Source of the DNA: Plutella xylostella
Lineage: Eukaryota > Arthropoda > Insecta > Lepidoptera > Plutellidae
Assembly: GCF_932276165.1 (NCBI RefSeq)
Contig: NC_063983.1
Coordinates: 3,169,501 to 3,233,500 of the forward strand
Direction: 5' to 3'
DNA: 64,000 nucleotides
The stretch's first letter is position 1. Each line of letters opens with the position of its first letter. This document shows, piece by piece, positions 12,601 through 22,353 of the stretch. The notes below the pieces were generated by a model. The model was given only the letters and a program-made list of their open reading frames with translations, had not been told where the DNA came from and did not search any database. Both the position numbers and the translations under genes were made by a program.

Positions 12601-15600
12601 GTACCTCGTGGCCAAGATCGTGGAGGTGCTGTTCGTCATCGACCTGTCCGTGCCGCTGAAACTCAACAATATTTATGAGAAGTGAGTCGGGTTTTGAGGG
12701 TTATACACGTTTACCTTCCACTTGAAGGTGTTCCATAGGAGAGTGACGTCGCGCCTGTTGCTAGGTCGTTTAGCGCTAATCCGTCGTTTTCTGTTCTTTA
12801 CCATTCATTCATTTATTCATAGTAATACTAGTTCTTATTTAGGCATATTCTGACTTTCATTTTCAGACCTCGGTACAGTTGTTTCATAAATGTACTTTCT
12901 GCGATCAGATTGCTGGTCCCAGTCAGGGGTAAATGTCCAGGAATAGATATTCTTTTGGAGGATCATGATTATTTTTAATTAAAAATAAGCAAGACATCTA
13001 TGTTTTGCTCTAATTTGCTGGGTTACCTCACATATAGTGAGTTTACGTGATACAGCTACTATAACAACCCTCCCCTATTCCAGATTCATGGACCACCCGC
13101 TCTCCCAGACGGCTCTTCCCAGCGCTCTCATGAAGTTCTACACAGACATCGAGACCACGGGGCAGAGCACCGAGTTCTACGACAAGTTCACCATCCGCTT
13201 CCACATCAGCATCATACTGAAGGGCATGTGGGAACGCCCTATACATAAACAGGTGGGCTGATAGTATAAGTTTGGAAGACGCGAGAGTTTTCGATCCAAA
13301 TCAAAGAAGTGCCGATATTGTGGATGTGTGTATATGAGTACGTATAAAGTTCGTTATGCTATGTATTTTACCTATTTATATATATTTATATTAAAATCGA
13401 ATCGGAAATCATAGTGCATGGAAAATCTTTCATCAGCGAGGTTATTATATCATAAATTTTGTGTTTTATTTTCAGGCCATCGTGAAAGAATCTCGCTCGG
13501 GGCGGCAGTTTGTCAAATTCATCAACATGTTGATGAACGACACAACTTTCCTATTGGACGAGTGTCTTACGGTAAGTTACACATACTTCTTTTTGCAAGC
13601 GTCATACTTTTCCTCAGCAAAATATTTTAATATTATGCATCGCATTTCGCATAAATTACCCCTGCTGTGTCAAGCCATCGTCACAGTGTAGTCTGTCTGA
13701 CCAAATTTATTTTCAGTACACTTCTTCATAAACTGACTTGTCTATATGTATAAATCCGTATTTTAATCATATTGTGTATGTTACAGTATCTGAAGCGCAT
13801 CCACGAAGCTCAAGAGCTGAGCCCGGGCACGTCCGACCCGCGCGCGCGCTCGCTCGCCCAGGATGAGAGGCAGTGCCGCTCCTATCTCACTCTTGCACGG
13901 TACGACGCGACGTCTATATGTGCTTCTCTCTCACACCTATTATTAAAACTGAATCTCGCCAGTGAAGTAACACGGGTATATTATTTACATGTGATTCGGT
14001 ATGCATGTAATCGAAGGGTTCACGAAAGAAGGCTCCCCCAAGTGACGTATCACACCTTCTAAAGGCTGTCAAAAATAAGGTTAACGCTAATCTAACTGGC
14101 CAATGCTTTGACATGGTGTGCCGATGACAAACTCTAATATTTAGGGCTTCTAAGCTATAGGGTGTTTCTTACCAATACCCTAAGAAAGTATGTGTCATTA
14201 TGTATGTCTCGTATGTTAGTACATAAATATAACCAACAATTATACCCTAAAAATTACTAACTTTCCCCTACTAAAACACGCCTTCTATCCACAGGGAAAC
14301 AGTAGACATGCTGGAGTACCTGACGGTGGAGATCCAGGAGCCGTTCCTGCGGCCGGAGCTGGCGGACCGGCTCGCCTCCATGCTCAACTTCAACCTGCAG
14401 CAGCTGTGCGGGCCCAAGTGCAACAACCTCAAGGTAATTATAATAATTAAATGCAATTATTCAAGTAACAAGACTCAGGCACCCTTATTGTGACAATCGC
14501 AGCTAGTTGTCAATGTTGATTGTTTAGAAAAAAGGTCAACTGCTAGACGTAGGAGGCCATTACCAAGGAGCGTTATCCGTCTTTCTCAATCCATTGGCTA
14601 CCAGTTTAAAGATGCGACCAAACATAGCGTGACATTTCAGCGCGACAGCCAAATGTGTCAAGTTCTGCATGGGGGGGCATTTTATGCATCAGGACATCAG
14701 ACCAAATCAAAGCTCGACATCATCATCATCCAATAATCATCCACTGCTGGACATAGGCCTCTCCCAAGGAGCGCCACAACACTCGGTCCTCGGCCTTCCT
14801 CATCCAACCACTACCCGCCACCCGCCTAAGGTCGTCAGTCCAGCGGGCAGGAGGGCGTCCCACGCTGCGTTTAATATCATATCTGCCGAAGAACCGATAA
14901 CCGTTGCGTTAGACGAGTTCTCGAGTGGAGACCACGAACAGACAAAGCTCGACATGCCTATAATAATCAACGGTGCAGTGAGCTGGATGGCGTTCCACGT
15001 CTAAGCTTCCACTATTCACCACCTACTTCTACCACTTTCATGGACCCTACAAAAACTCTATCCTCGACCTTCCTTCCCCACTATCTACCTATCAGTGCGA
15101 GCTGACTTTTCGCATTTAGCCTCTAAGGGCCATTATGCGTGAAATACCTATGGGGTTTGACTAATAAGGTACCTACACTATTCCCCAGGTCCGTCGCCCG
15201 GAGAAGTACGGGTGGGAGCCGCGGCGGCTGCTGTCCCAGCTGGTCAACATCTATCTGCACCTCGACTCGCCGCCCTTCCACGCCGCGCTCGCTGCTGACG
15301 AGGTAAGTAATGAACGACCTTTGAAGTAGGCCAAATAAGTTTAACCCTTAATAAAGCAAATGGGAAATCAAACCTTGCTTTACGGGCGAAAACCAATGAA
15401 AAAAATCAATAATCAGACTAGCAATGCAACTTGTGATACCACTATTCTTATTTGTCGCAATAACTTTTAAAAAGACAAAAACTATTGTATGTTCGTCTAA
15501 TCGTGTCAGCCCTGGATTTCCGCTCTCGATCTAACACATATTTAAAATGAAATATTATATGTAACTCACTAGCTTTTCCCGCGAGCTTCGCTTCATATAC

Positions 15601-17204
15601 AGTGTGGATTTAGAATCTACACCCAGACTCTGTTAGTGGACGCCAGCGTGGTGCTATACATGCCCACCAACCGAGTGAGCCAACGACTTCTCACAGATCC
15701 ATATCTTCAATTTTATGTATTTAAAAATTTCTCCCCTTGCAGAGATCGTTCCGCAAGGAGTTGTTCGAGGACGCGGCGATGCGGCTCGCGAAGGCGTGCA
15801 TCAAGACGCCCTCCGAGATCGAGCGCTTCAAGGCACTCGCAGAGAGCGCTTACCAGATTGCCGGTGACCTAACATTTTTTTTCTTTATGAATTCATATAT
15901 TTTTTGGTAAATATAAATATAATTGGATCTTAACGATATCTTGACTATTGCCAACAATTTTTGGAATATTTTGACTAACAGAAAAGTTATTGTGTAAAGC
16001 AGGTATGTAAAGCGTAACAGCGCCTCTAGTGGTCACTACACTATAATTAAACAAATGATAGAATATCTGTTGACAGACGAAAACGCATATCAGAGCCCGT
16101 AGCATAAACTTTCATCGTGAACGTGAAGCATTACTCGATGAATTTTGTAGGACAAATTTTAGTTCTGCTACCGACCGCCAGGGGCGCTGTTCATATTTTC
16201 ATATTAAATTACTCGATAAATTTAACTTCAAGTTCACGATTTAAATTTATGCTAAGGGCTCACGGTTGGTTTGTTTATTGGTCCATCTTCTCTCGCTAAC
16301 GTGCATTCATTTGTTCCCCAGTGTCGAACCAGCAGCAGAGCGACGAGTACGCGGACGCGCCCGAGGAGTTCCGCGACCCGCTCATGGACACGCTCATGAC
16401 CGACCCCGTGCTGCTGCCCTCCGGCAAGGTACACTCAGCTAAACATATATGTGTGGCACCCCTGCGCAGACACTTTCATTTTATGGTCAACTGACGGGCC
16501 ATGAAAAGTTTTTACTAAGTACATCTCATGTTATTAATAATTAGTAATTGCCGTTTTCTAAGCGTGTCGGTAAAAAAAATGGGACACTAGAGCGAGTCTA
16601 GGGTTTGTCACTGTGGAGAAAAGATTAGAAGGAAAGAAAGAAAAAACAGAGAGCAATACTGATGAAGTCAACCACACAAATCACATTTATATAGGTACAT
16701 AAAAATTATTTGCTGTCATCGTCAAAAAGGTGTAGACTCAGCTGTAATGCAGTGCCCTTTGTTAGTCAGTCAGTATAGCGTCAGTCAGAATCGACAGCTT
16801 TACGTGCCGGCCAGCATAGCATAGTAGATGTCATAATAAAGTTTTGTTCTTTATTTCGTAGATAATGGATAGATCCGTGATTCTGCGGCACCTGCTCAAC
16901 AGCAGCACCGACCCCTTCAACAGACAGCCGCTGACAGAGGATCAACTACGTCCAGGTACCAAATAATATAGGAAAGTGCCCGAGTACTAAAATTACCTCT
17001 AGGCAAAATACTCTACTGCTGAAAATTGGCCTATCACATCAAGAAGGGCTTTCGCCCCCAGGATTGTGTGCATTCTGAGATTTCTGAGTAATAGTATACT
17101 GACAACAACTTACCCTATGTATTTTTTATATTTCAGCAAGCGACCTCAAAGAGCGTATTATTCAATGGCAGCGTGAGAAAGCGTCCACGTCGCAGGCGCC
17201 CTAA
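3671..17204 (+). CDS. Ube4b: Ubiquitin conjugation factor E4 B (U-box E3/E4 ligase)
   Basis: Extends ubiquitin chains on substrates together with an E2; related to yeast Ufd2 and acts in protein quality control. Coding exons: 3671-3694, 3843-4460, 4550-4691, 4802-5364, 5617-5865, 6562-6817, 8550-8723, one copy of exon 8 (9507-9627 or 10545-10665), 11037-11168, 11808-12008, 12508-12681, 13084-13252, 13476-13571, 13787-13899, 14295-14433, 15189-15302, 15743-15863, 16322-16428, 16862-16955, 17137-17204. The sum is 3675 nt, giving 1224 residues, close to the vertebrate length. The N terminus MSELSQEE-IRRRRLARLAAL matches the family. The Ufd2 core contains LNFNLQQLCGPKC and PLSQTALPSALMKFYTDIE. 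The C-terminal U-box has EEFRDPLMDTLMTDPV, IMDRSVILRHLLNSSTDPFNRQPLT and ends in QWQREKASTSQAP. Exon 2 encodes an Ala/Pro-rich, GC-rich stretch. Odd features are tandem copies of exons 7, 8 and 10 (listed separately). A poly(A) signal is at 17242-17247. Confidence 0.95.
5981..6087. mobile_element. Short MITE with GGGGCGCATTTAAG inverted ends, Ube4b intron 5
   Basis: A 107-bp element bounded by GGGGCGCATTTAAG (5981-5994) and its reverse complement (6074-6087). The similarity continues inward through CGTGACA. The middle includes CTCCGTCGCGCTCGCTCTTG, which recurs inverted near 56830-56860 in a COPS4 intron. It is too short to encode anything and is best read as a non-autonomous DNA transposon. 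No clear target-site duplication was seen. Confidence 0.6.
6818..8549 (+). other. Ube4b intron 6 with repeat fragments
   Basis: A 1.7-kb intron without a supported gene. Near 8280-8395 it holds a decayed RTE-like 3' tail (AGTGAAAGAGTAACAAACAT, then a TTTATAACATTAGTAAGA-like end). At about 8420-8515 it holds a fragment of a Lepidoptera repeat with CAGCGTGGTGGACTAGGCCT and ATTGGAAGGTGACCCGTGCC. The rest is AT-rich and unremarkable. Confidence 0.5.
8630..9163 (+). repeat. Four tandem copies of the 3' part of Ube4b exon 7 with donor site
   Basis: The functional exon 7 (8550-8723) is followed by three further copies of its last ~90 bp. The segment starting GCCGACTCGTGGGCCAACAT occurs at 8642, 8782, 8930 and 9078 (spacings 140, 148 and 148). 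All copies end at TGA|GTGAGT, at 8723, 8863, 9011 and 9163, so the donor site is kept. Copies 2-4 have no matching upstream acceptor. The fourth copy carries a 4-bp TACC-type insertion. Spacer sequence (CAGCCAATAGGCGTTCACTG) is copied too. This points to tandem duplication by unequal exchange or template switching. Confidence 0.9.
9507..10665 (+). repeat. Seven-copy tandem array of Ube4b exon 8 (173-bp unit)
   Basis: Exon 8 (121 bp, acceptor CAG and donor GTAACT) plus a 52-bp intron repeats with exact period 173. Exon copies start at 9507, 9680, 9853, 10026, 10199, 10372 and 10545. The six intervening introns are identical and include GTATACGTATATATATAGTA. The last exon copy differs by one base (ACAAGAAG rather than ACAAGGAG, Glu to Lys) and its downstream intron is unrelated. 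Each copy encodes the conserved block containing CWFLTLHAHHVALIPALHTH. One copy gives the correct Ube4b frame; two would shift it. All three frames are open, so four or seven copies restore frame. Near-zero divergence means a very recent expansion or an assembly artefact. Confidence 0.93.
11401..11715 (+). repeat. Three partial upstream copies of Ube4b exon 10 with acceptor site
   Basis: Ahead of the real exon 10 (11808-12008), the first ~65 bp of the exon with its acceptor occurs three more times, at 11401, 11531 and 11647. Each is preceded by a good acceptor (CCCCGTACAG or CTCCCCACAG) and carries TCAAAGCAATGCGCGGA-type sequence. The copies match the exon up to CAGTTCTA and then diverge. Copies 1 and 3 meet an in-frame TAA there, so use of those acceptors would truncate the protein before the C-terminal third of the Ufd2 core. 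Sequence divergence among copies shows they are older than the exon 8 array. Confidence 0.88.
14713..15115. repeat. Lepidoptera-type dispersed repeat in Ube4b intron 15
   Basis: Contains CACTGCTGGACATAGGCCTC followed by TCGGTCCTCGGCCTTCCTCA, a pattern I know as a high-copy dispersed repeat of moth and butterfly genomes. A related fragment lies near 34610-34690 in opposite orientation (GGCTGGATGAGGAAGGTCGA), and a tiny one lies near 3188. The 111-codon frame across it is a repeat by-product, not a gene. Confidence 0.6.
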
Positions 17205-18729
17205 ACGCCAACACTGAAGTCTGATGTATATAACCCAATATAATAAAGACTACTGGATGTCCAGTACCATAGACGGACTATTGTCCACGTGCATGAATGT
17301 GAGATTATTTTAAGTATCAAGCCATAGGACACTTGTTTATCGGTGTGGGATCTGCAACAGCAACTTTACACATCGTGAGCAAGCGTCCACACGGCTACAC
17401 CAGAGGCAAGATTGGATTTGTGCATTTTATAGGAAATCTGAAAACGTGTGCAAGTTACTACAATATGTTTAGGTCGGCTCTCATTAGTGTAACTAATGAC
17501 TTTTTAAGTCTGTATAATATGTATGGAATGTTCATTCATAAGACTTTATTTTTTGTGCAAAAGAAACGATAGAGATGATTTGATTTATACAATTTATGGA
17601 TTTTATATTTGCCTAGTGATATGTTTCAATATTCTTTGTATATTATAATTATAAATCATACTTACTATTATCTCGTACATATATTGTGATTTAGTTCCTC
17701 CTGTTTCATACCTTAGATTAGTTAACATGGGAAACGGAGAACGAAATTTCGTAGTATAGAACATTCAGGATCATCATTGTCTTAGATAATATTTATCAGG
17801 AAAACATATATCTTACATAATTAAACCTACCTGCACATAAAAAGCTTCTTCTTGAGATGATCCAATTCGTGCAATAGCACCATAATTTTTTGCAGGCATT
17901 TCAAATATACTTACTCATTTACAAGGTCTCAGAAACTTGTAAAAAAATTGACGTGTATTTAATATATGTATTACCAAGACGCGCATAAAGCTCTCCCTAT
18001 GTTCAACATCAATAAATATAATATAAATAACTTATTCTGGTTTCTTTTAAATAATACCATATATAAATATTAGCATTTTTTATATTTTCCTAAAAATTAA
18101 AGCTTATTTACTAAATATAAATTATTGTCTGCTTGTTCTAAACACAAAATATATTTGACTAAACTATAGTAATTATAACAAGTTAGAAATAACTGGTCCT
18201 TTTCATCTTTGGATAAAGTTATTATGTTGTTAAACAATACAAAGACTACATTAATAAAATAATGAAGCCTACGAAAGCTCTTATTGGAGCTAGAGTCAGA
18301 TCTCACACATATCCTAGATAAACATTCAGGCAGGGGAGTAGTCATGTTCATGGTACAAAATCCATAAATTGGAATGCTGTAAACCACAAGATAATTTATA
18401 AACATGGCAGAGGTAGATATACAATTTTATATTTCGATCTCATAAGTAATTGATATGATAATTATGTTGTCTTCACAACAGTGCATCATCTGAGAAGGTT
18501 TGATAATGATAAATAGTATTTCAATACAGTTTCTGTAATTAATAATGCTATTTATTTACATTATTAACATTAGAATGAGTATTATTCAAGAGTGACAGTT
18601 AATATTCCTAAGTTCATAATTAAGTACATAAATAAAATCAAGGTCTATTGTGTTGATTGAAACAAACATTAAGCTTGATATAGATAAACCTATCTATATT
18701 TTGTCATAGGCCTCAAGTATTTTTTCGTT
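17205..18729. other. Convergent intergenic region and 3' UTRs of Ube4b and the UBIAD1 homologue
   Basis: AT-rich spacer between two converging genes. A plus-strand AATAAA at 17242-17247 lies 38 bp after the Ube4b stop. On the minus strand, a candidate signal (TTTATT on plus) is at 18551-18556, about 175 bp beyond the prenyltransferase stop. Short open frames here (for example 18097-18405 minus) show no family resemblance, and I take them as chance. Confidence 0.5.
17242..17247 (+). terminator. Poly(A) signal of Ube4b
   Basis: AATAAA hexamer 38 bp downstream of the Ube4b stop codon. Confidence 0.6.
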
Positions 18730-19746
18730 TTACCGCAATAGAAATGGTAATCTGTGAGCAAAGAGACAAGATATAACATAAAGCATAGCAAAGTAGAAAT
18801 TCAGCCTTGCAGTTTGTCTAGGCACATACCGCATGGACTCTGGACGTCTGAACATCCTCTCAATTTCAAAGGCTCGTGGTAGAGTCAGCATGGGCAGCAG
18901 GAACCACATGGAGCACCGCACCGACGCCACCACAAACATAATGTAGGGTGTGAACAGTAGAAATGCATACAGTAGCAATGAGGCAGTCTTTCCAATCAAA
19001 ATAGCAAGAGTTACAATCTCTGCTTTGCTATCAGTTTCAAGGTCTCTTGTGTTGTTACTATGGAGGATAGCCTCAGTATTCAAGGCCAGGGGTATAGCAT
19101 AATATATGATAGGCCAATCCACCCTCCCTGTCTGAGCTAGGAAAGCAAACACTACTGACAAAGGACCGAAAATGACTAGAACTACAATATCACCTAAAGC
19201 TATGTATTTCAGACCTATTCCACCTGTGTACAAAAAGGATGAGGACAATCCTCCAAAATAAACTAAGGCTAAGTGTTCCATCCGAGCTGGTGATAGAATA
19301 ACTAAAGGCACAAAAAATGCACATCCTACAAAATACAATAAAGCACCAAGTGACACCACTTCATCAATACTTAGGATATGGTCCACTAGAGTCCTGTCGT
19401 CCGATTTGCGGTTGTCAATGCCTTTGACAAAATCGAAATATGTGTTGATAACATTGCCAGCTCCGTGCACGGGTATGACGGTGCACAGTGTGAGCAGGAA
19501 GGTGAGCCAGCTGAAGCTGTCGTCGCCGGGCAGGCGGTAGGCGAGCGCGGCGCCCAGCAGCGTCGGCAGGAAGCTGGCGCTGAGCGACCAGGGCCGCAGC
19601 GCCAGCACGTAGGTCCGCACCTTCATCAGCGGATTCCTCGGCCCTGTCGCCTCTTTAGGCTGCTCCAGAAGGTTCCCTTCCACTGGCGCAATGTCTCCAT
19701 CGTCGGACTTTAAGTCGTCACTCATTTTATTCATTTGTTGAAACAA
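18730..19746 (-). CDS. heix: UBIAD1-like UbiA prenyltransferase (menaquinone-4 / non-mitochondrial CoQ)
   Basis: Integral membrane UbiA-family enzyme that transfers an isoprenoid chain to a naphthoquinone or benzoquinone ring. The Drosophila counterpart is heixuedian. The single-exon frame gives 338 residues, the same length as human UBIAD1. Diagnostic stretches: YVALALRPWSLSASF-like N-terminal block (LRPWSLSASFLPTLLGAALA), the first Asp-rich motif NVINTYFDFVKGIDNRKSDD, EHLALVYFGGLSSSFLYTGG, and the second motif HSNNTRDLETD, which binds prenyl diphosphate through Mg2+. About eight to nine hydrophobic segments follow the family pattern. ATG codons at residues 1, 5 and 8 could all start; the most upstream is listed. 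The 3' end faces Ube4b. Lack of introns is unusual beside its neighbours but not by itself a sign of retroposition, as no poly(A) tract or target duplication is seen. Confidence 0.93.
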   Translation of the reverse strand: MFQQMNKMSDDLKSDDGDIAPVEGNLLEQPKEATGPRNPLMKVRTYVLALRPWSLSASFLPTLLGAALAYRLPGDDSFSWLTFLLTLCTVIPVHGAGNVINTYFDFVKGIDNRKSDDRTLVDHILSIDEVVSLGALLYFVGCAFFVPLVILSPARMEHLALVYFGGLSSSFLYTGGIGLKYIALGDIVVLVIFGPLSVVFAFLAQTGRVDWPIIYYAIPLALNTEAILHSNNTRDLETDSKAEIVTLAILIGKTASLLLYAFLLFTPYIMFVVASVRCSMWFLLPMLTLPRAFEIERMFRRPESMRYVPRQTARLNFYFAMLYVISCLFAHRLPFLLR

Positions 19747-20812
19747 CTGCTACGTCTGCAGACGCCAGCAATACCGAGACCGGTCGGCAATTAGATCACA
19801 ATACCGTTATATTCGTAGGTTAGATTATTTAACATATCTGAACACGGCAACGTAATTGACACACATTAAAGTTTGTGCTATTAAGTCTAAATTTGAATTA
19901 TTCTTTAATGTTGATCATTAGATTAGAGTTAAATAAAAAATAACATTGTAAAACTAAAAACACTTGCAGTAATTTCTATTTTTCAAAACTTTTGCGTCTG
20001 ACACTTGACAGTTGACAGTTTCTTTGACACTGACACATGGCTATAAACTTTGACACATAATTGTAAGTTTAGTGATGTACCCACAATGTATTCAAGAAAA
20101 TAAACATGTATTCAAATTATTTTTTGAATAAAATTTATTTTATTTATATTTATTAAAGGCGATTATTTTGCAAAAAGAATTACAAACTCCCTTAAATGAG
20201 AAAGTAGGTAAGTAACTACTTTTTAGTCAATAACCATGACCAAGTGTCTTTATGAAAGATACAAAACCATACTTTTTAAATAGGGTTCATAAATATAAAA
20301 GAAATGTATAAGTTTATAAAATTTATTAAATTACTGTACTACACTAACAAAATGCCATAACCTATTCTTGCTAAACCAGGGACTTTGTACCAAGTCCTGG
20401 AGCTAAACAAAACTCTGTGAAAGTGACGTATCATTAAACTTATACCCAAGGTCTTCTCATACCTTAAATAAGTACGTCCTCGCACCCTGGGCAGTCTGCG
20501 ACTTACATCTGCGTTAACTGGCTAATTAACTCATTACGGTGACAAACCCTAATCCTAGTTCTACTGTTTGTCAAGGACACGCTAAGTTTATAGACAAAAC
20601 TAAATTGGTAAAATAACTGATTTTACGCACTTTATATACCTATTTAACCTAAATCCTACACTACAGGAATATAACTTACAGCATAAATGTCATGAACCCG
20701 ATACATCCAAAACTTATTAACTAGTGAAAAACATTATTAATGTCAATGCCGATTGGCCATAGCCAGGGCAGGTAAGCAAGCCATTGGTCACTACAAGAAT
20801 AGAAAGAGATCT
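19747..20812. other. Intergenic region between the UBIAD1 homologue and sedoheptulokinase
   Basis: Must contain the 5' UTR and promoter of the prenyltransferase and the 3' UTR of the kinase, both on the minus strand. A possible kinase poly(A) signal (TTTATT on plus) is at 20322-20327. There is an imperfect palindrome (CCAGGGACTT ... AAGTCCTGG) near 20378-20401. I see no other structure. Confidence 0.4.
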
Positions 20813-22353
20813 TTAAATTTTGGATAAAATAACTGCAATTGCCGCCCCTTTTGCCGCGTCCCCACCAGAAGTAAACTCTAAAGGAAGACTATAGTAATGT
20901 TCCACAGCTCTTTGTAGAACAGCATTCCTTGATAGTCCGGAACCATTACCAACTATTCTCTTGATATTAGCGTTAAGAAGAATAGTTTTTGGCATCATGG
21001 AGTGTATATTTTCAATAATACTATCACAAAGAGAGCGAAACACATTTCCGAGTTGAATGTTGGAAAGATCGATGTTTTCTACAGACGCCTTAGCGGTGGG
21101 TATATGCCGTTCACCTAAAAGGTGTGGACTTATTTTCATATCAGTTGGTGGTGGAGCCGCTAAGCCAAGAGCAATCAGCTTTTCAAATACCTTTGACTGC
21201 GGAACAGGAAATCCAAATTCCAACATCCATTGTTGTAGCATTTTGACAAAAGTAGCAAGTACATTTCCACCATTTAAAGAGGCTGCAACTACCAAATAAT
21301 CGTTGTTAAAATAAGGTAAATGTTCGATAGTGCTACACCCTAAATCGGTTATGACATTAGTCACAATAGCAAGCTGTGCCGAAGTTGAAATGTTTAAAAC
21401 TGCATCTTGTTTAGAGTCAAGAGTGGCCAAAATAGAGCACTGCAGGTCACCAAGTGCTACTCCAACAGGCGTTCCTTCAGGAATTCCATTCCAGGAAGAG
21501 GCTAAGTTTCCCACTATTTCTCCGCTTTTTACGACCGTCGGTAGTAAATCAATAGGAAAACCGATACTTTTTAAAATGTCAGAATTCCATTCATTTGTTT
21601 CAGTATTGAAATAGCCCCAACTTGCAGCGTTTTGATCAGACATTACAGGATCTTTTAAATCACAGAGCATGGCCACAACAAAATCTTGAACTGTTGCTGA
21701 GCAATCAAAGTTTTTCAACTTTTCAGGTTTATTTGCGAGCATCCATAGCAGTGTAGCACATCCATACCCTGAATTACATTTCAAATGAGAATCGGGTTTA
21801 GGCAACGAATTGAGAAATTCAGGTTTACATCTAGTATCTTGCCACGTATACAGAGCTGACAAATTTTCTCTGATGGCTTCATACCTTATCACGGCTCCAT
21901 CTTTTTCTATTTTTTCCCACGGTCTGAAACAAAATTTATAAATGAATATTTATAAATTAAATAATAATTAGAAATATTTTCATTTATTTTTAAAATTATA
22001 AGCTAAAATAGCCGTCGAAGTAATTATTACATTTTGTATAGCAAGAAGGAAACTACTTACTTTTTATTATTATCGTTTTTCCAAAGCACTACTCCATGCA
22101 TTTGACCACATACTCCAATTTTAACAACGTTCCTTAGTACATCCCTAGGTAAACGAGAAATACAGTAGTGTACGGCTGACACTATTTTTGGAACATCTTG
22201 CTTGTTTCCTTCAATCCCCTGGTCACTTGGTATATTAGCAGCTGTATCCTTATTTTGCTTTGCTATAATTTCATTACTTCTTGCGTCTAATACACACACT
22301 TTAACAGAAGTTGTACCAATGTCCATACCGAGAACATATTGTTTTTCCGACAT
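20813..22353 (-). CDS. Shpk: Sedoheptulokinase (SHPK/CARKL), FGGY family
   Basis: Phosphorylates sedoheptulose to sedoheptulose-7-phosphate, feeding the non-oxidative pentose phosphate pathway in the cytosol. Two exons, 22061-22353 and 20813-21923, join in phase (AA|A) to 1404 nt, 467 residues (human about 478). N-terminal phosphate-binding motif LGMDIGTTSVKVCVLD, then VCGQMHGVVLWK. Middle block MSDQNAASWGYFNTETNEWN and the catalytic-Asp loop VGVALGDLQCS. C-terminal domain VLNISTSAQLA, VAASLNGGNVLATFVKML, GERHIP and GNGSGLSRN. These match sedoheptulokinase more closely than xylulose or glycerol kinases. The intron (21924-22060) is short. No missing motif. The start ATG at 22351-22353 places the GTT motif near residue 13, as expected. 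Confidence 0.94.

Noticed and set aside
14669..15004. 111-codon frame
   Set aside because: Covers a dispersed repeat inside Ube4b intron 15 and has no homology to a known protein.
18097..18405. 102-codon minus-strand frame
   Set aside because: Lies in the AT-rich presumed 3' UTR of the prenyltransferase with no family features.
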